A DNA stretch of 18,632 nt. Origin: Deltaproteobacteria bacterium. Its GTDB lineage: Bacteria; Desulfobacterota; Desulfobacteria; Desulfobacterales; BuS5. The stretch covers positions 1 through 18,632 of the forward strand of contig JAGGWL010000281.1 of NCBI GenBank assembly GCA_021157555.1, given 5' to 3'. Position 1 is the stretch's first letter, and each line of letters starts with the position of its first letter. This document shows, one piece after another, positions 1 to 5,727 of the stretch. The notes under the pieces are model-generated. The model did no database searches and was not told the origin of the DNA. It saw only the letters and a program-made list of their open reading frames with translations. The position numbers and the translations under genes were made by a program.

Positions 1-293
1 TCTGCTCTCAAATTAACCAGGGACGGCTTTTCTGTTTTGTATTCTATATTATCAATTGCCCCACTTACGACAGGAAGATGTCTCTGATTTGTTCTACGTA
101 TTCCAACTTCAGGCCTTGCACCTGTTATTTTTTGAATTTCATCTTCAAAAACCAGGTCAAAAGAGTTATACCCCGGAGTATCCGCATTAGTTATATTAGA
201 GGCTATTGTATTATGTTTTATAGATCTCAAATCCAGGGCTTTGCCAAGAGTAGAGACCATCTCGCCAAATAATCCATTAACATTCATATCCAT
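1..293 (-). CDS. flgB: Flagellar basal-body rod protein FlgB (N-terminal part, runs off left edge)
   Basis: Reading leftwards from the ATG at 293-291 gives about 97 codons with no stop before the window edge. The product begins MDMNVNGLFGEMVSTLGKAL and carries the rod/hook-family signature NADTPGY at residues 36-42, followed by an acidic stretch (FDLVFEDEI), as in FlgB. FlgB builds the proximal rod of the flagellar basal body and is exported by the flagellar type III apparatus, so it has no Sec signal. The start is supported by GGAGG about 10 nt upstream. FlgC and other rod genes would be expected off the left edge. Seen: motif, start, RBS. Known from the family: role. The C-terminal half cannot be judged because it lies outside the window. 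Confidence 0.92.
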   Translation of the reverse strand, partial: MDMNVNGLFGEMVSTLGKALDLRSIKHNTIASNITNADTPGYNSFDLVFEDEIQKITGARPEVGIRRTNQRHLPVVSGAIDNIEYKTEKPSLVNLRA

Positions 294-329
294 ATTTTTC
301 AGTGCCTCCATTGGTTTACAGATATTCAC

Positions 330-345
330 AGCAAATATTATACCA
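330..345 (-). promoter_or_regulatory. Putative sigma-54 (-24/-12) promoter of flgB
   Basis: On the minus strand TGG (345-343) and TTGCT (334-330) give the invariant GG-N10-GC arrangement of sigma-54 promoters, with the -24 GG at 344-343 and the -12 GC at 332-331. Transcription would start near 320, leaving a leader of about 27 nt that contains the flgB ribosome site. Rod and hook operons are often sigma-54 dependent in deltaproteobacteria. The bases after TGG (TATA instead of CACG) are weak matches. Confidence 0.55.
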
Positions 346-370
346 CTTGTATCCGGAAAGATGGCTGTAT

Positions 371-393
371 CTGTTAACTTTTTGAATTAACAG
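371..393. repeat. Short palindrome upstream of the flgB promoter
   Basis: CTGTTAA (371-377) and TTAACAG (387-393) are perfect 7-bp inverted arms around a 9-nt spacer. The site lies about 50-70 bp upstream of the predicted flgB transcription start. It could be a binding site for an activator of the sigma-54 promoter or a chance AT-rich dyad. Confidence 0.4.
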
Positions 394-579
394 TAAATAT
401 AATAAATATTTTTAAAATAACTGCTTGCTCACTTAAAATATTTAAGAGCAATTTTTGCCTACGTCAACCGTTCAGGAACAGTTTTGAGTTTTGGGTTTTA
501 GATTTTGGGTTAAAAAAAGCAATTTTATATATTTGAGTAATAATCTCCCATCTTCTATTTTGTTATCGTCATTTTCTAT

Positions 580-608
580 TTGACATTAAGGCATATCCTA
601 TATAGGAA
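580..608 (+). promoter_or_regulatory. Weak candidate sigma-70 promoter for the yedE operon
   Basis: A perfect -35 hexamer TTGACA lies at 580-585. The best -10 candidates are TATAGG (601-606, spacing 15) or TAGGAA (603-608, spacing 17), neither close to consensus. The -10 candidates overlap the palindrome TCCTATATAGGA (596-607), which could be an operator. The leader to the ATG at 692 would be about 80 nt. Confidence 0.3.
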
Positions 609-691
609 TAGAACCAAATAAACTCTTAGGAACAAAGACGAAAGAATAAGAAACGGAAAACAAAACTGTTGAAAGGAGGGCTTTGGCTAAA

Positions 692-1777
692 ATGGTAAAA
701 AATTATTTTTCAACTCGTTGGGGTATCATCGGTGTGGGATGCTTTATCGGAATTTTTGCCGCGTTTTTACAGAAATTAGGCAATCCTGGAAACATGGGTA
801 TCTGCGTTGCCTGCTTTGAAAGGGATATAGCCGGCGCTATTGGAATTCACAGAGCGGCAGTCGTTCAGTACATGCGGCCTGAAATTATTGGATTTGTATT
901 AGGCTCTTTAATGGCCGCCTATATTTTTAAGGAGTTTCGGCCTCGAACAGGTTCTGCTCCCATTGCAAGATTTGTTTTAGGAATTTTTGCCATGATCGGC
1001 GCGCTGATTTTTTTAGGGTGCCCCTGGCGGGCAATGCTTCGACTGGCAGGAGGCGATGGCAATGCCATATTCGGATTGCTCGGCTTAATCTTTGGAATAT
1101 GGATCGGAACACTTTTTCTCAAAAGCGGATACAATCTGGGACGCGCCAAAACAACCCATACATCCGCGGGATGGCTTATGCCTCTAATCATGCTGGGATT
1201 TTTAGCTCTGATGCTTGTTTTTCCCCAAATCGAAGGTCAGGGTAAAAATGGAATACTTTTTTACAGCACAAAAGGCCCCGGAGTAATGCATGCACCTTTA
1301 ATTGTTTCGCTCATTATCGGACTTGCCATCGGTTTTGCCGCCCAGCAAAGCCGTTTCTGTACAATGGGAGCATTTCGTGATCTCATCCTTTTTAAACAAA
1401 TGCATCTTTTCTTCGGTATTATCGCTCTTGTAGCATCAGCATTTATCGTCAATTTAATTTTAGGTCAATTTCATCCAGGATTTACAAATCAACCTGTGTC
1501 CCATAGTTTGAGTTTATGGAATTTTAGCGGAATGGCGCTGGCCGGTCTTGCCTTTGCCCTGGCTGGTGGGTGTCCGGGACGTCAGCTCTTTCTCGCAGGA
1601 GAAGGTGATGGTGACGCAGCAGTTTTTGTATTGGGAATGATCGTTGGAGCGGCATTTTCACATAATTTCGGCCTTGCCAGTTCGCCAAAAGGGATCGGAC
1701 CACACGGTATAGCCGCGCTAATCACAGGAATTATAGTATGCCTGTTTATCGGTTTTACTATGAGAAAAAAAATATAG
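692..1777 (+). CDS. yedE: YedE/YeeE-family membrane permease, selenium-type
   Basis: This is a 361-residue polytopic inner-membrane protein with roughly nine to ten hydrophobic segments. It has the YedE/YeeE internal duplication: Cys-containing motifs GICVACFERDIAG (C38, C41) and FLGCPWRAMLRLAGGDGNA (C110) recur in the second half as QQSRFCTMGAFRD (C223) and AGGCPGRQLFLAGEGDGDA (C294). The GDG box after each CP motif is typical of the YedE subgroup linked to selenium metabolism. Related YeeE proteins import thiosulfate. I chose ATG 692 over TTG 683 because GGAGGG at 675-680 is only 2 nt from the TTG but about 11 nt from the ATG. It is the first gene of a tightly spaced operon with a TusA-like protein 11 nt downstream, supporting a carrier-coupled uptake or trafficking role. 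The substrate (selenium or sulfur species) is inferred. Confidence 0.85.
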   Translation: MVKNYFSTRWGIIGVGCFIGIFAAFLQKLGNPGNMGICVACFERDIAGAIGIHRAAVVQYMRPEIIGFVLGSLMAAYIFKEFRPRTGSAPIARFVLGIFAMIGALIFLGCPWRAMLRLAGGDGNAIFGLLGLIFGIWIGTLFLKSGYNLGRAKTTHTSAGWLMPLIMLGFLALMLVFPQIEGQGKNGILFYSTKGPGVMHAPLIVSLIIGLAIGFAAQQSRFCTMGAFRDLILFKQMHLFFGIIALVASAFIVNLILGQFHPGFTNQPVSHSLSLWNFSGMALAGLAFALAGGCPGRQLFLAGEGDGDAAVFVLGMIVGAAFSHNFGLASSPKGIGPHGIAALITGIIVCLFIGFTMRKKI

Positions 1778-1788
1778 GAGATAAAATT

Positions 1789-2007
1789 ATGAGCATAATT
1801 ATTAATGCCGAAGGCCTTTCATGTCCCCAACCGGTCTTGATGACACTTGATAAAATCAAAGAGATCCAAAAAGGAGAGATTATGATAAAAGTGGATACCA
1901 ACACTTCAAAAGAGAATGTAAGCCGTGCAGCTCAAAGCCAGGGATGGAAAACTACTGACATCCAGGAGCAGATCACAGGATATCAAATTACCATAAAAAA
2001 GGAATAA
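1789..2007 (+). CDS. TusA/SirA-family sulfur/selenium carrier, YedF-like
   Basis: This small cytosolic protein of 72 residues has the TusA-family signature GLSCPQPV near the N terminus. C12 and P15 form the CPxP motif, in which the Cys carries persulfide or selenide. The length is close to single-domain TusA/YedF proteins (about 75-80 aa). Selenium-type YedF proteins often carry an extra C-terminal domain that is absent here, and the next two genes may supply partner functions. The start at 1789 follows AGGAG with 8-nt spacing, and the open frame upstream of it overlaps the yedE end. It is followed by the DUF3343 gene after 3 nt, so the two are surely co-transcribed. Family assignment is firm. 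Se versus S specificity is inferred from the YedE neighbour. Confidence 0.85.
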   Translation: MSIIINAEGLSCPQPVLMTLDKIKEIQKGEIMIKVDTNTSKENVSRAAQSQGWKTTDIQEQITGYQITIKKE

Positions 2008-2010
2008 ATT

Positions 2011-2628
2011 TTGTCCATTTTTGGATTTTTAAAACTGAAAAAAGGAAAAAAATCACAAAAATACAATCAGATTAAATCAAATAACCCCAAATCTAAAGGC
2101 AAATTTAAAGCCAAATTTAAAGATAGAGGGATTCTTGTTTTTGAGCATACCAGTGAGGTAATCAGGGCGGAAAATGTCCTAAAAAAAATTTCAGAAATAA
2201 ATGGCTGGGCAATAAGGGTTATGGGGCCTCCACCTGAAATCAGGACTGGCTGCGATCTTGTCATTGAGTTTTCACTAATTGAAAAACTGAATATTTTAAG
2301 AACGCTTCAAAAAATCGGTATCAAGCCGCTTCAAACGGTTCCTGTCACAAACCCTCTTCTGACGCCCGTAGATCTTTTTCAGACCAAAGACTTTGGCCAG
2401 TATTTGATGGTGCGTGCTGCAAATATGAAGCTGACCGTTGAAAAAGAGACCTTAAAAATAGTCAATATTTCAGGAGGAGGCTGTCCTGATGTCCCATATC
2501 TTGCGCAGGAAATGGTGGGGAAACACCTAACTAATGATGCTCCTTTACCCTGTGACATAGGTCATACCCTGTGCGGATATGCGCTTCAATTAGCTTATGA
2601 GGAGATTAAACATCAATGCTCGCTATAG
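2011..2628 (+). CDS. DUF3343 (putative Se/S carrier-like) protein with extra C-terminal Cys domain
   Basis: The protein has 205 residues. Residues 1-38 are a Lys-rich basic leader (about one third K/R) with no membrane segment. Residues 39-112 match the DUF3343 fold: ILVFEHTSEVIRAENVLKK, then PPPEIRTGCDLVIEF with the conserved Cys (C81). Residues 130-205 form a second block, with GGGCPDVPYLA (C158) and PLPCDIGHTLCGYAL (C181, C188), that I do not recognise. DUF3343 proteins alone are usually only about 80 aa, so this one is more than twice the usual size. The start is TTG at 2011, preceded by AAGGA with about 7-nt spacing. The gene overlaps the next one by 13 bp. DUF3343 recurs beside YedE/YedF-type genes, which suggests a shared thiol or selenol relay. 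The reaction is unknown. Confidence 0.7.
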   Translation: MSIFGFLKLKKGKKSQKYNQIKSNNPKSKGKFKAKFKDRGILVFEHTSEVIRAENVLKKISEINGWAIRVMGPPPEIRTGCDLVIEFSLIEKLNILRTLQKIGIKPLQTVPVTNPLLTPVDLFQTKDFGQYLMVRAANMKLTVEKETLKIVNISGGGCPDVPYLAQEMVGKHLTNDAPLPCDIGHTLCGYALQLAYEEIKHQCSL

Positions 2629-3470
2629 TTGGAACCGTGCCGGATCAAAACTTCCCTCTGACTGCGGGCAAGATCACTCTAAAAAACAACAAAATTCTTA
2701 TACAGGGAAAACAGATTCCTGTAAACCGCGGGACACCTGCCCTGATGGCAGCCGCAATACAAGCAGGAGAAACGCTGGGTACTACGGAGCTTTACGGTTT
2801 TCTGGCAGGAGATATCGGATTAGGGAACGGCAGCCGCAAGCTTTATGAATATCTAACAAACCACCTGATTGAATTTGATTTTTGCGTTATTACTTTTCAT
2901 TACCTTCAACCGGATGTGGACTGGCACAACCGTGTTTTGTTTGCCATTCATGAAATGAAAAATCGACCCCTACTTATAGCAGATGCCGGTTTTATGTATG
3001 CTGCAAAAATGAGCGGTCAGGCTCCAGAGTATGATCTGTTTACACCGGACATGGGAGAGCTGGCTTTTTTGGCGGATGAAACGGCTCCGCATCCCTTTTA
3101 TACCCGTGGTTTTATCCTGCAGGAAGAAAACAAAGCGCCTGATCTTATTGCAAGGGCATATAAACATGATAATGCCGCACGTTATCTTCTGGTCAAAGGC
3201 AAACAAGACTATGTAGCTAACCGACAAGGAATTCTTGGAAAAGTCGATAGCCCGGTTAATGCGGCGATGGAGGCCATTGGTGGAACAGGGGACACTCTGA
3301 CCGGCCTGGCTGCTGCCCTTATCAGCTCAAAAATAAAAATTGATAAAGCGGCAATCCTGGCAGCCAGAATTAACAGGCTGGCGGGAGATTATGCAAAGCC
3401 GACACCTGCCACACAGGTAATGGAAATTATCAGGCATATACCAGAAGCACTTGATAACATACCCCATTAA
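2616..3470 (+). CDS. Ribokinase-like / YjeF C-terminal-type (NAD(P)H-hydrate dehydratase-like) protein
   Basis: The 284-residue cytosolic protein belongs to the ribokinase-like superfamily. Evidence is the anion-hole motif GGTGDTLTG at 222-230 (catalytic Asp expected at 226), ADAGF at 122-126, and YDLFTPDMGELAFLAD at 139-154, which resembles the LTPHPGE motif of YjeF-C/carbohydrate kinases. Family members phosphorylate sugars or coenzyme precursors, or dehydrate NAD(P)H hydrate using ATP/ADP. No N-terminal epimerase domain (YjeF-N) is present. The ATG at 2616 overlaps the upstream gene by 13 bp and has AGGAG 10-11 nt before it, which indicates translational coupling. It is the last gene of the operon. 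Its place in a selenium/sulfur operon is not explained by NADHX repair, so the substrate is left open. Confidence 0.7.
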   Translation: MLAIVGTVPDQNFPLTAGKITLKNNKILIQGKQIPVNRGTPALMAAAIQAGETLGTTELYGFLAGDIGLGNGSRKLYEYLTNHLIEFDFCVITFHYLQPDVDWHNRVLFAIHEMKNRPLLIADAGFMYAAKMSGQAPEYDLFTPDMGELAFLADETAPHPFYTRGFILQEENKAPDLIARAYKHDNAARYLLVKGKQDYVANRQGILGKVDSPVNAAMEAIGGTGDTLTGLAAALISSKIKIDKAAILAARINRLAGDYAKPTPATQVMEIIRHIPEALDNIPH

Positions 3471-3496
3471 TGGTGGGCAGTACCACCCTACGAATT
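3471..3496. repeat. REP-like hairpin just after the kinase stop codon
   Basis: GGTGG (3472-3476) and CCACC (3483-3487) form a short stem with a 6-nt loop, followed by CCTACGAATT (3487-3496). The same CCTACGAATT tail ends the REP-like unit at 17425-17454, and the GGTGGGCAGT core is shared with the MITE-like element at 4496-4504. No T-run follows, so it is not a classical terminator. Confidence 0.5.
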
Positions 3497-3683
3497 GTCC
3501 AGCCTTAAGTTGGTAGTCTCATTTTATTATTGGTCGGAATCAAAAAAAACAGATCATTCGTACTCTATAAAATCTATGAAACCAGAATCTAAATGGCATC
3601 CACCTAAAAAAAAAAGAAAAAGAAAATTTTAGCACTTCCGCCAATAGCAGTACCAGTTCAATCCTCAACGTAAAGCATAAAAT

Positions 3684-3712
3684 CATAGACGTCCCCGTTC
3701 TGTCCCCGTTCT
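3684..3712 (-). repeat. Tandem 11-mers and GGGGACGTCTATG dispersed motif
   Basis: GTCCCCGTTCT occurs twice head-to-tail at 3691-3701 and 3702-3712. Read on the minus strand the left edge gives GGGGACGTCTATG followed by ATT. The same 13-mer occurs on the plus strand at 17200-17212 followed by TTA. This is a dispersed inverted pair within one window, plausibly a REP or MITE end. Confidence 0.5.
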
Positions 3713-3731
3713 GTTCTTTTTTTCTTTACAC

Positions 3732-3759
3732 TTGACTGTTACTGTAAATACACTATCAT
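3732..3759 (+). promoter_or_regulatory. Sigma-70-type promoter for the B12-binding-like gene
   Basis: TTGACT (3732-3737) and TATCAT (3754-3759) are separated by 16 bp, with AT-rich flanks. The start site would be near 3766, giving a leader of about 170 nt. The leader has no hairpin I can defend as an attenuator. Confidence 0.5.
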
Positions 3760-3937
3760 ATATATAAAGAGAATATTAATAGATCAAAATATAAAAATAA
3801 ATGAACCTGATAAAATAGATAAGAAACATGGACGAAATAATTATCTGACAATCTATTGATGCACAAACGACGTCTCGTGAGGTACAAGAATTTGCCTATC
3901 GGAAGATAAAGAAGGATAAAAAAGGAGGTAGATTATT

Positions 3938-4333
3938 ATGGATGATAGAAAAATTAGAATTCTCCTGGCAAAATTAGGGGGTGGCTTTGACTCTGCCATG
4001 CTAAAATTAGCCATGGCAATTCGAGAAGCAGGCTTTGAAGTGATTTACACGGAAGTCCAAACACCTGAGGCAATTGTTAAATCAGCTATCCAGGAATCGG
4101 CAGATCATATCGGCATCACTACTTTGCCAGGTGCAAATATTGAAGATTTTGCAAAAATCAGCGAGTTGCTTGCCGAAGAAAGATCTTCAAATATCCAAAT
4201 TACAGCAGGAGGATATTTAAAAGAGGAGGATATATCTCGGGTCAAAGTGATGGGAGTGAACGAATTTTTTCCAAAAGGGACTACTTTTTCAGAACTGATA
4301 CAATGGGCCAGGGAGCATATTAAAGCAACTTAA
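3938..4333 (+). CDS. Stand-alone cobalamin-binding-domain-like protein lacking the DxHxxG motif
   Basis: The 131-residue cytosolic protein has the Rossmann-like pattern of the C-terminal B12-binding domain of methylmalonyl-CoA mutase: IRILLAKLGGGFDSA (7-20), AGFEVIYTEVQTPEAIVKSA, HIGITTLPGANIEDF, IQITAGGYL and GVNEFFPKGTTF. In active mutases the first loop reads AKxGQDGHDRG, with the His coordinating cobalt from below. Here the loop is AKLGGGFDSA: the Asp is missing, the His aligns with F17 and the last Gly with A20. The fold is therefore probably kept but His-on cobalamin binding is unlikely. The start has a strong AAAGGAGG with about 9-nt spacing. It is a single-gene transcript facing the convergent flavodoxin gene. 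It could be a regulator, a mutase accessory subunit or a divergent ligand sensor. Confidence 0.75.
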   Translation: MDDRKIRILLAKLGGGFDSAMLKLAMAIREAGFEVIYTEVQTPEAIVKSAIQESADHIGITTLPGANIEDFAKISELLAEERSSNIQITAGGYLKEEDISRVKVMGVNEFFPKGTTFSELIQWAREHIKAT

Positions 4334-4406
4334 CTGGTGAAATATATACTGACTTAACAGTCATTCTGTGAAAAAGGTTGACCTATTATTAGTACCTTAA
4401 TATTTA

Positions 4407-4464
4407 TTTTCGTGTCTTTTCTGGCAGAAAATATAAAAAACAATCACGAAAACACGAAAAATGG
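4407..4464. repeat. Inverted repeat in the convergent intergenic region; member of a dispersed family
   Basis: TTTTCGTGT (4407-4415) pairs with ACACGAAAA (4452-4460), a perfect 9-bp arm pair around 36 nt. The right arm is part of a 25-bp segment (4440-4464) that recurs with one mismatch on the minus strand at 5680-5704. It abuts the MITE-like element starting at 4464. Confidence 0.5.
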
Positions 4465-4563
4465 GCTATAAACTTAAAGCGGGACAATGTGCAGGGTGGG
4501 CAGTGCCCACCCTGCACTCTAACTCTCTTTGATATTTCAAGGTGTCCCATTAGGTCGGTAGCC
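4464..4563. mobile_element. MITE-like palindromic element, copy 1
   Basis: The 100-bp element starts GGCTATAAACTTAAAGCGGG and ends with GGTCGGTAGCC. Outer ends GGCTA/TAGCC and inner GGGACA/TGTCCC are inverted. In the middle lies a near-perfect 25-bp palindrome (4491-4515): GCAGGGTGGGCA, one base, then TGCCCACCCTGC. A shorter copy of the same sequence is at 12014-12099. Flanking octamers are only partly alike (5 of 8), so no clear target duplication is visible here. It lies just downstream of the flavodoxin stop and may act as a transcript-end hairpin. There is no coding capacity. Confidence 0.55.
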
Positions 4564-4605
4564 GAATACTATAAATGCGTTCCCCTTAAAATTTCAAGAT
4601 GATTG

Positions 4606-5121
4606 TCAGGCTAAAACTTCTTTTGCAAATGCTTTGGCTTTACCTTCATCTTCTTCGTTGGGACGCCCGGTCATCTGTTTGACCATATCCGCCCACTGCT
4701 CATCAGTTAAATTCTGTTTTTTCTTTACCCTCTCGTGTAAGGATTCAGCCAAAACACCCTGGCAGTCAAAATATCCTTTGTATTCAATACCTTTTTCCTT
4801 GCATGCTGCTTTTATAGGTTCTGTAAATTCATCCATGGCCTGATCCGGATAAGCCGGAGAAAAATGGGTAATGAAAGCGGCCATCTTTTGACCTGAACCT
4901 GCCTTAATGCTGCCTAAAAATTCTTGTACCGGTCCGGCCAGTTTGCTGGCGTGAAGCGGTGAGCCAATAAAAATGAAGTCGTACCCTGCAAAATCACCAG
5001 AACTGAGATCTTCAAGCTTTTTCAAATCGGCTTCATTGGCCAAGGCTGCTTCTTCGCAGATGGCCTTTGCAATTTTTTCCGTATTTCCGGTCTGGCTGAA
5101 ATAAGTAACTAATACTTTCAT
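4606..5121 (-). CDS. Flavodoxin-family protein
   Basis: The 171-residue cytosolic electron-transfer protein has the FMN-phosphate loop SQTGNTEKIA at residues 9-18, then the strand FIFIGSPLHASK typical of flavodoxins, and AAFITHFSP for the second flavin-contact region. Length matches flavodoxins (about 140-180 aa). I chose ATG 5121 because AGGAG lies about 9 nt upstream. The longer open frame back to 5178 has no such site and adds non-homologous residues. The gene has its own sigma-70-like promoter and follows the GDT1-like gene on the same strand. Next to a metal-tetrapyrrole chelatase it could deliver electrons for corrin or heme metal redox steps. That link is inference from position only. 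The stop is TGA, which shows that UGA terminates in this genome. Confidence 0.88.
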   Translation of the reverse strand: MKVLVTYFSQTGNTEKIAKAICEEAALANEADLKKLEDLSSGDFAGYDFIFIGSPLHASKLAGPVQEFLGSIKAGSGQKMAAFITHFSPAYPDQAMDEFTEPIKAACKEKGIEYKGYFDCQGVLAESLHERVKKKQNLTDEQWADMVKQMTGRPNEEDEGKAKAFAKEVLA

Positions 5122-5184
5122 GATATAATCTCCTTTTTTTAGTTCAACATAGTTCTCAAGGAACTTGGGAACGGGCATGAAAAT

Positions 5185-5213
5185 TCTATAAGCTAACCTT
5201 AATTAGTTGTCAA
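5185..5213 (-). promoter_or_regulatory. Sigma-70 promoter of the flavodoxin gene
   Basis: On the minus strand TTGACA (5213-5208) and TATAGA (5190-5185) are separated by exactly 17 bp, a near-consensus promoter. The transcript would start near 5178 with a leader of about 57 nt. The flavodoxin can therefore be expressed independently of the upstream chelatase genes. Confidence 0.6.
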
Positions 5214-5235
5214 TCAATATTTCAATGAGGGTTCC

Positions 5236-5283
5236 ATACGTTCTCTAAACGTATCCGTCAAAACTGCGGATGTTTTCGCAGTC
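5236..5283. terminator. Two adjacent hairpins between the GDT1-like and flavodoxin genes
   Basis: ATACGTT/AACGTAT (5236-5254, 5-nt loop) and ACTGCG/CGCAGT (about 5262-5283, 9-nt loop) lie directly upstream of the flavodoxin promoter. They could end transcripts from the GDT1-like gene or serve as an operator. Neither is followed by a clear T-run on the minus strand, so confidence is low. Confidence 0.3.
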
Positions 5284-5314
5284 AGGTTAAACTGATATTG
5301 AATTTTTTGCTGGT

Positions 5315-5587
5315 TTATGCTTTTATTAGCGTCCAAACGCCAATAACGATAAACCCAATACCGGCCACATAATGAAGATACCTTTCACTTACATATTGTG
5401 AAATAAAACTCCCTGCCAATACTCCGATAGCAGATGCAACAATCAGTGCTATCGAAGCGCCCAGGAAGACAGTAATTTTACTTACTTCTTTATCCGCAGC
5501 AAATAGCATGGTTGCAAGTTGCGTTTTATCTCCAAGTTCTGCAATAAATACTGCAGTAAATATAGTAAAAAAAATTTTCAAATCCAT
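5315..5587 (-). CDS. Half-size GDT1/TMEM165 (UPF0016) family membrane protein
   Basis: The 90-residue hydrophobic protein has about three membrane segments and the family signature ExGDKT (E17-L-G-D20-K-T22) in AELGDKTQLATMLFAA. Full-size GDT1/MneA proteins carry two such units in about 200 residues and transport Mn2+ or Ca2+ against H+. This protein carries one unit, so it would need to dimerise. The start at 5587 is supported by the family-typical N terminus. The ribosome site is weak (GGAAAAG close to the ATG). It lies 140 bp downstream of cobN on the same strand, across a palindromic repeat. A cation exporter next to a chelatase suggests it handles released or excess metal ion, but this is inferred. 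Confidence 0.8.
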   Translation of the reverse strand: MDLKIFFTIFTAVFIAELGDKTQLATMLFAADKEVSKITVFLGASIALIVASAIGVLAGSFISQYVSERYLHYVAGIGFIVIGVWTLIKA

Positions 5588-5633
5588 TTCTTTTCCACAT
5601 CCCTGACCCGGACAAGCCGAAACTAAAAAAACT

Positions 5634-5704
5634 TATCACGAAAACACTAAAGTATGAATGTTATTATATTTCGTGCTTTCCATTTTTCGTGTTTTCATGA
5701 TTGT
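5634..5704. repeat. Palindromic element between cobN and the GDT1-like gene
   Basis: ATCACGAAAACAC near 5634-5646 pairs with GTGTTTTCATGAT (5690-5702), one mismatch, around about 43 nt. The right arm read on the minus strand (5704-5680) matches 4440-4464 with a single difference over 25 bp. This is a dispersed small repeat, possibly functioning as a bidirectional transcript end. Confidence 0.45.
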
Positions 5705-5727
5705 CTTTTAGGTTTTCTGCCATTTTT

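Larger units (their letters stand above)
294..691. other. Divergent intergenic region between flgB and the yedE operon
   Basis: About 400 bp of AT-rich DNA with no credible ORF. It holds the flgB promoter and palindrome described separately, then a T/G-rich stretch (481-516) made of imperfect TTTTGGG/TTTTAGA heptamers. At 596-607 there is a perfect 12-bp palindrome TCCTATATAGGA. At 623-646 there is a copy of the TTAGGAACNARGAC leader motif that also occurs twice upstream of cobN. Divergent promoters for the two flanking operons must lie here. Confidence 0.6.
3471..3937. other. Intergenic region upstream of the B12-binding-like gene
   Basis: This 467-bp stretch has no supported gene. It contains the hairpin at 3471-3496, an A-rich tract near 3606-3631, two tandem GTCCCCGTTCT 11-mers (3691-3712), a sigma-70-like promoter (3732-3759) and a leader of about 170 nt before the ATG at 3938. 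I looked for cobalamin-riboswitch landmarks in the leader and saw none. Confidence 0.6.

Noticed and set aside
78..272. 64-codon plus-strand ORF
   Set aside because: It is antisense to the flgB frame, which has the rod-protein signature and a ribosome site.
3849..3977. Open frame reading QSIDAQTTSREVQEFAYRKI before the B12-binding-like gene
   Set aside because: It looks protein-like but has an upstream stop, no usable start and no family I can name. It runs into the real gene in another frame.
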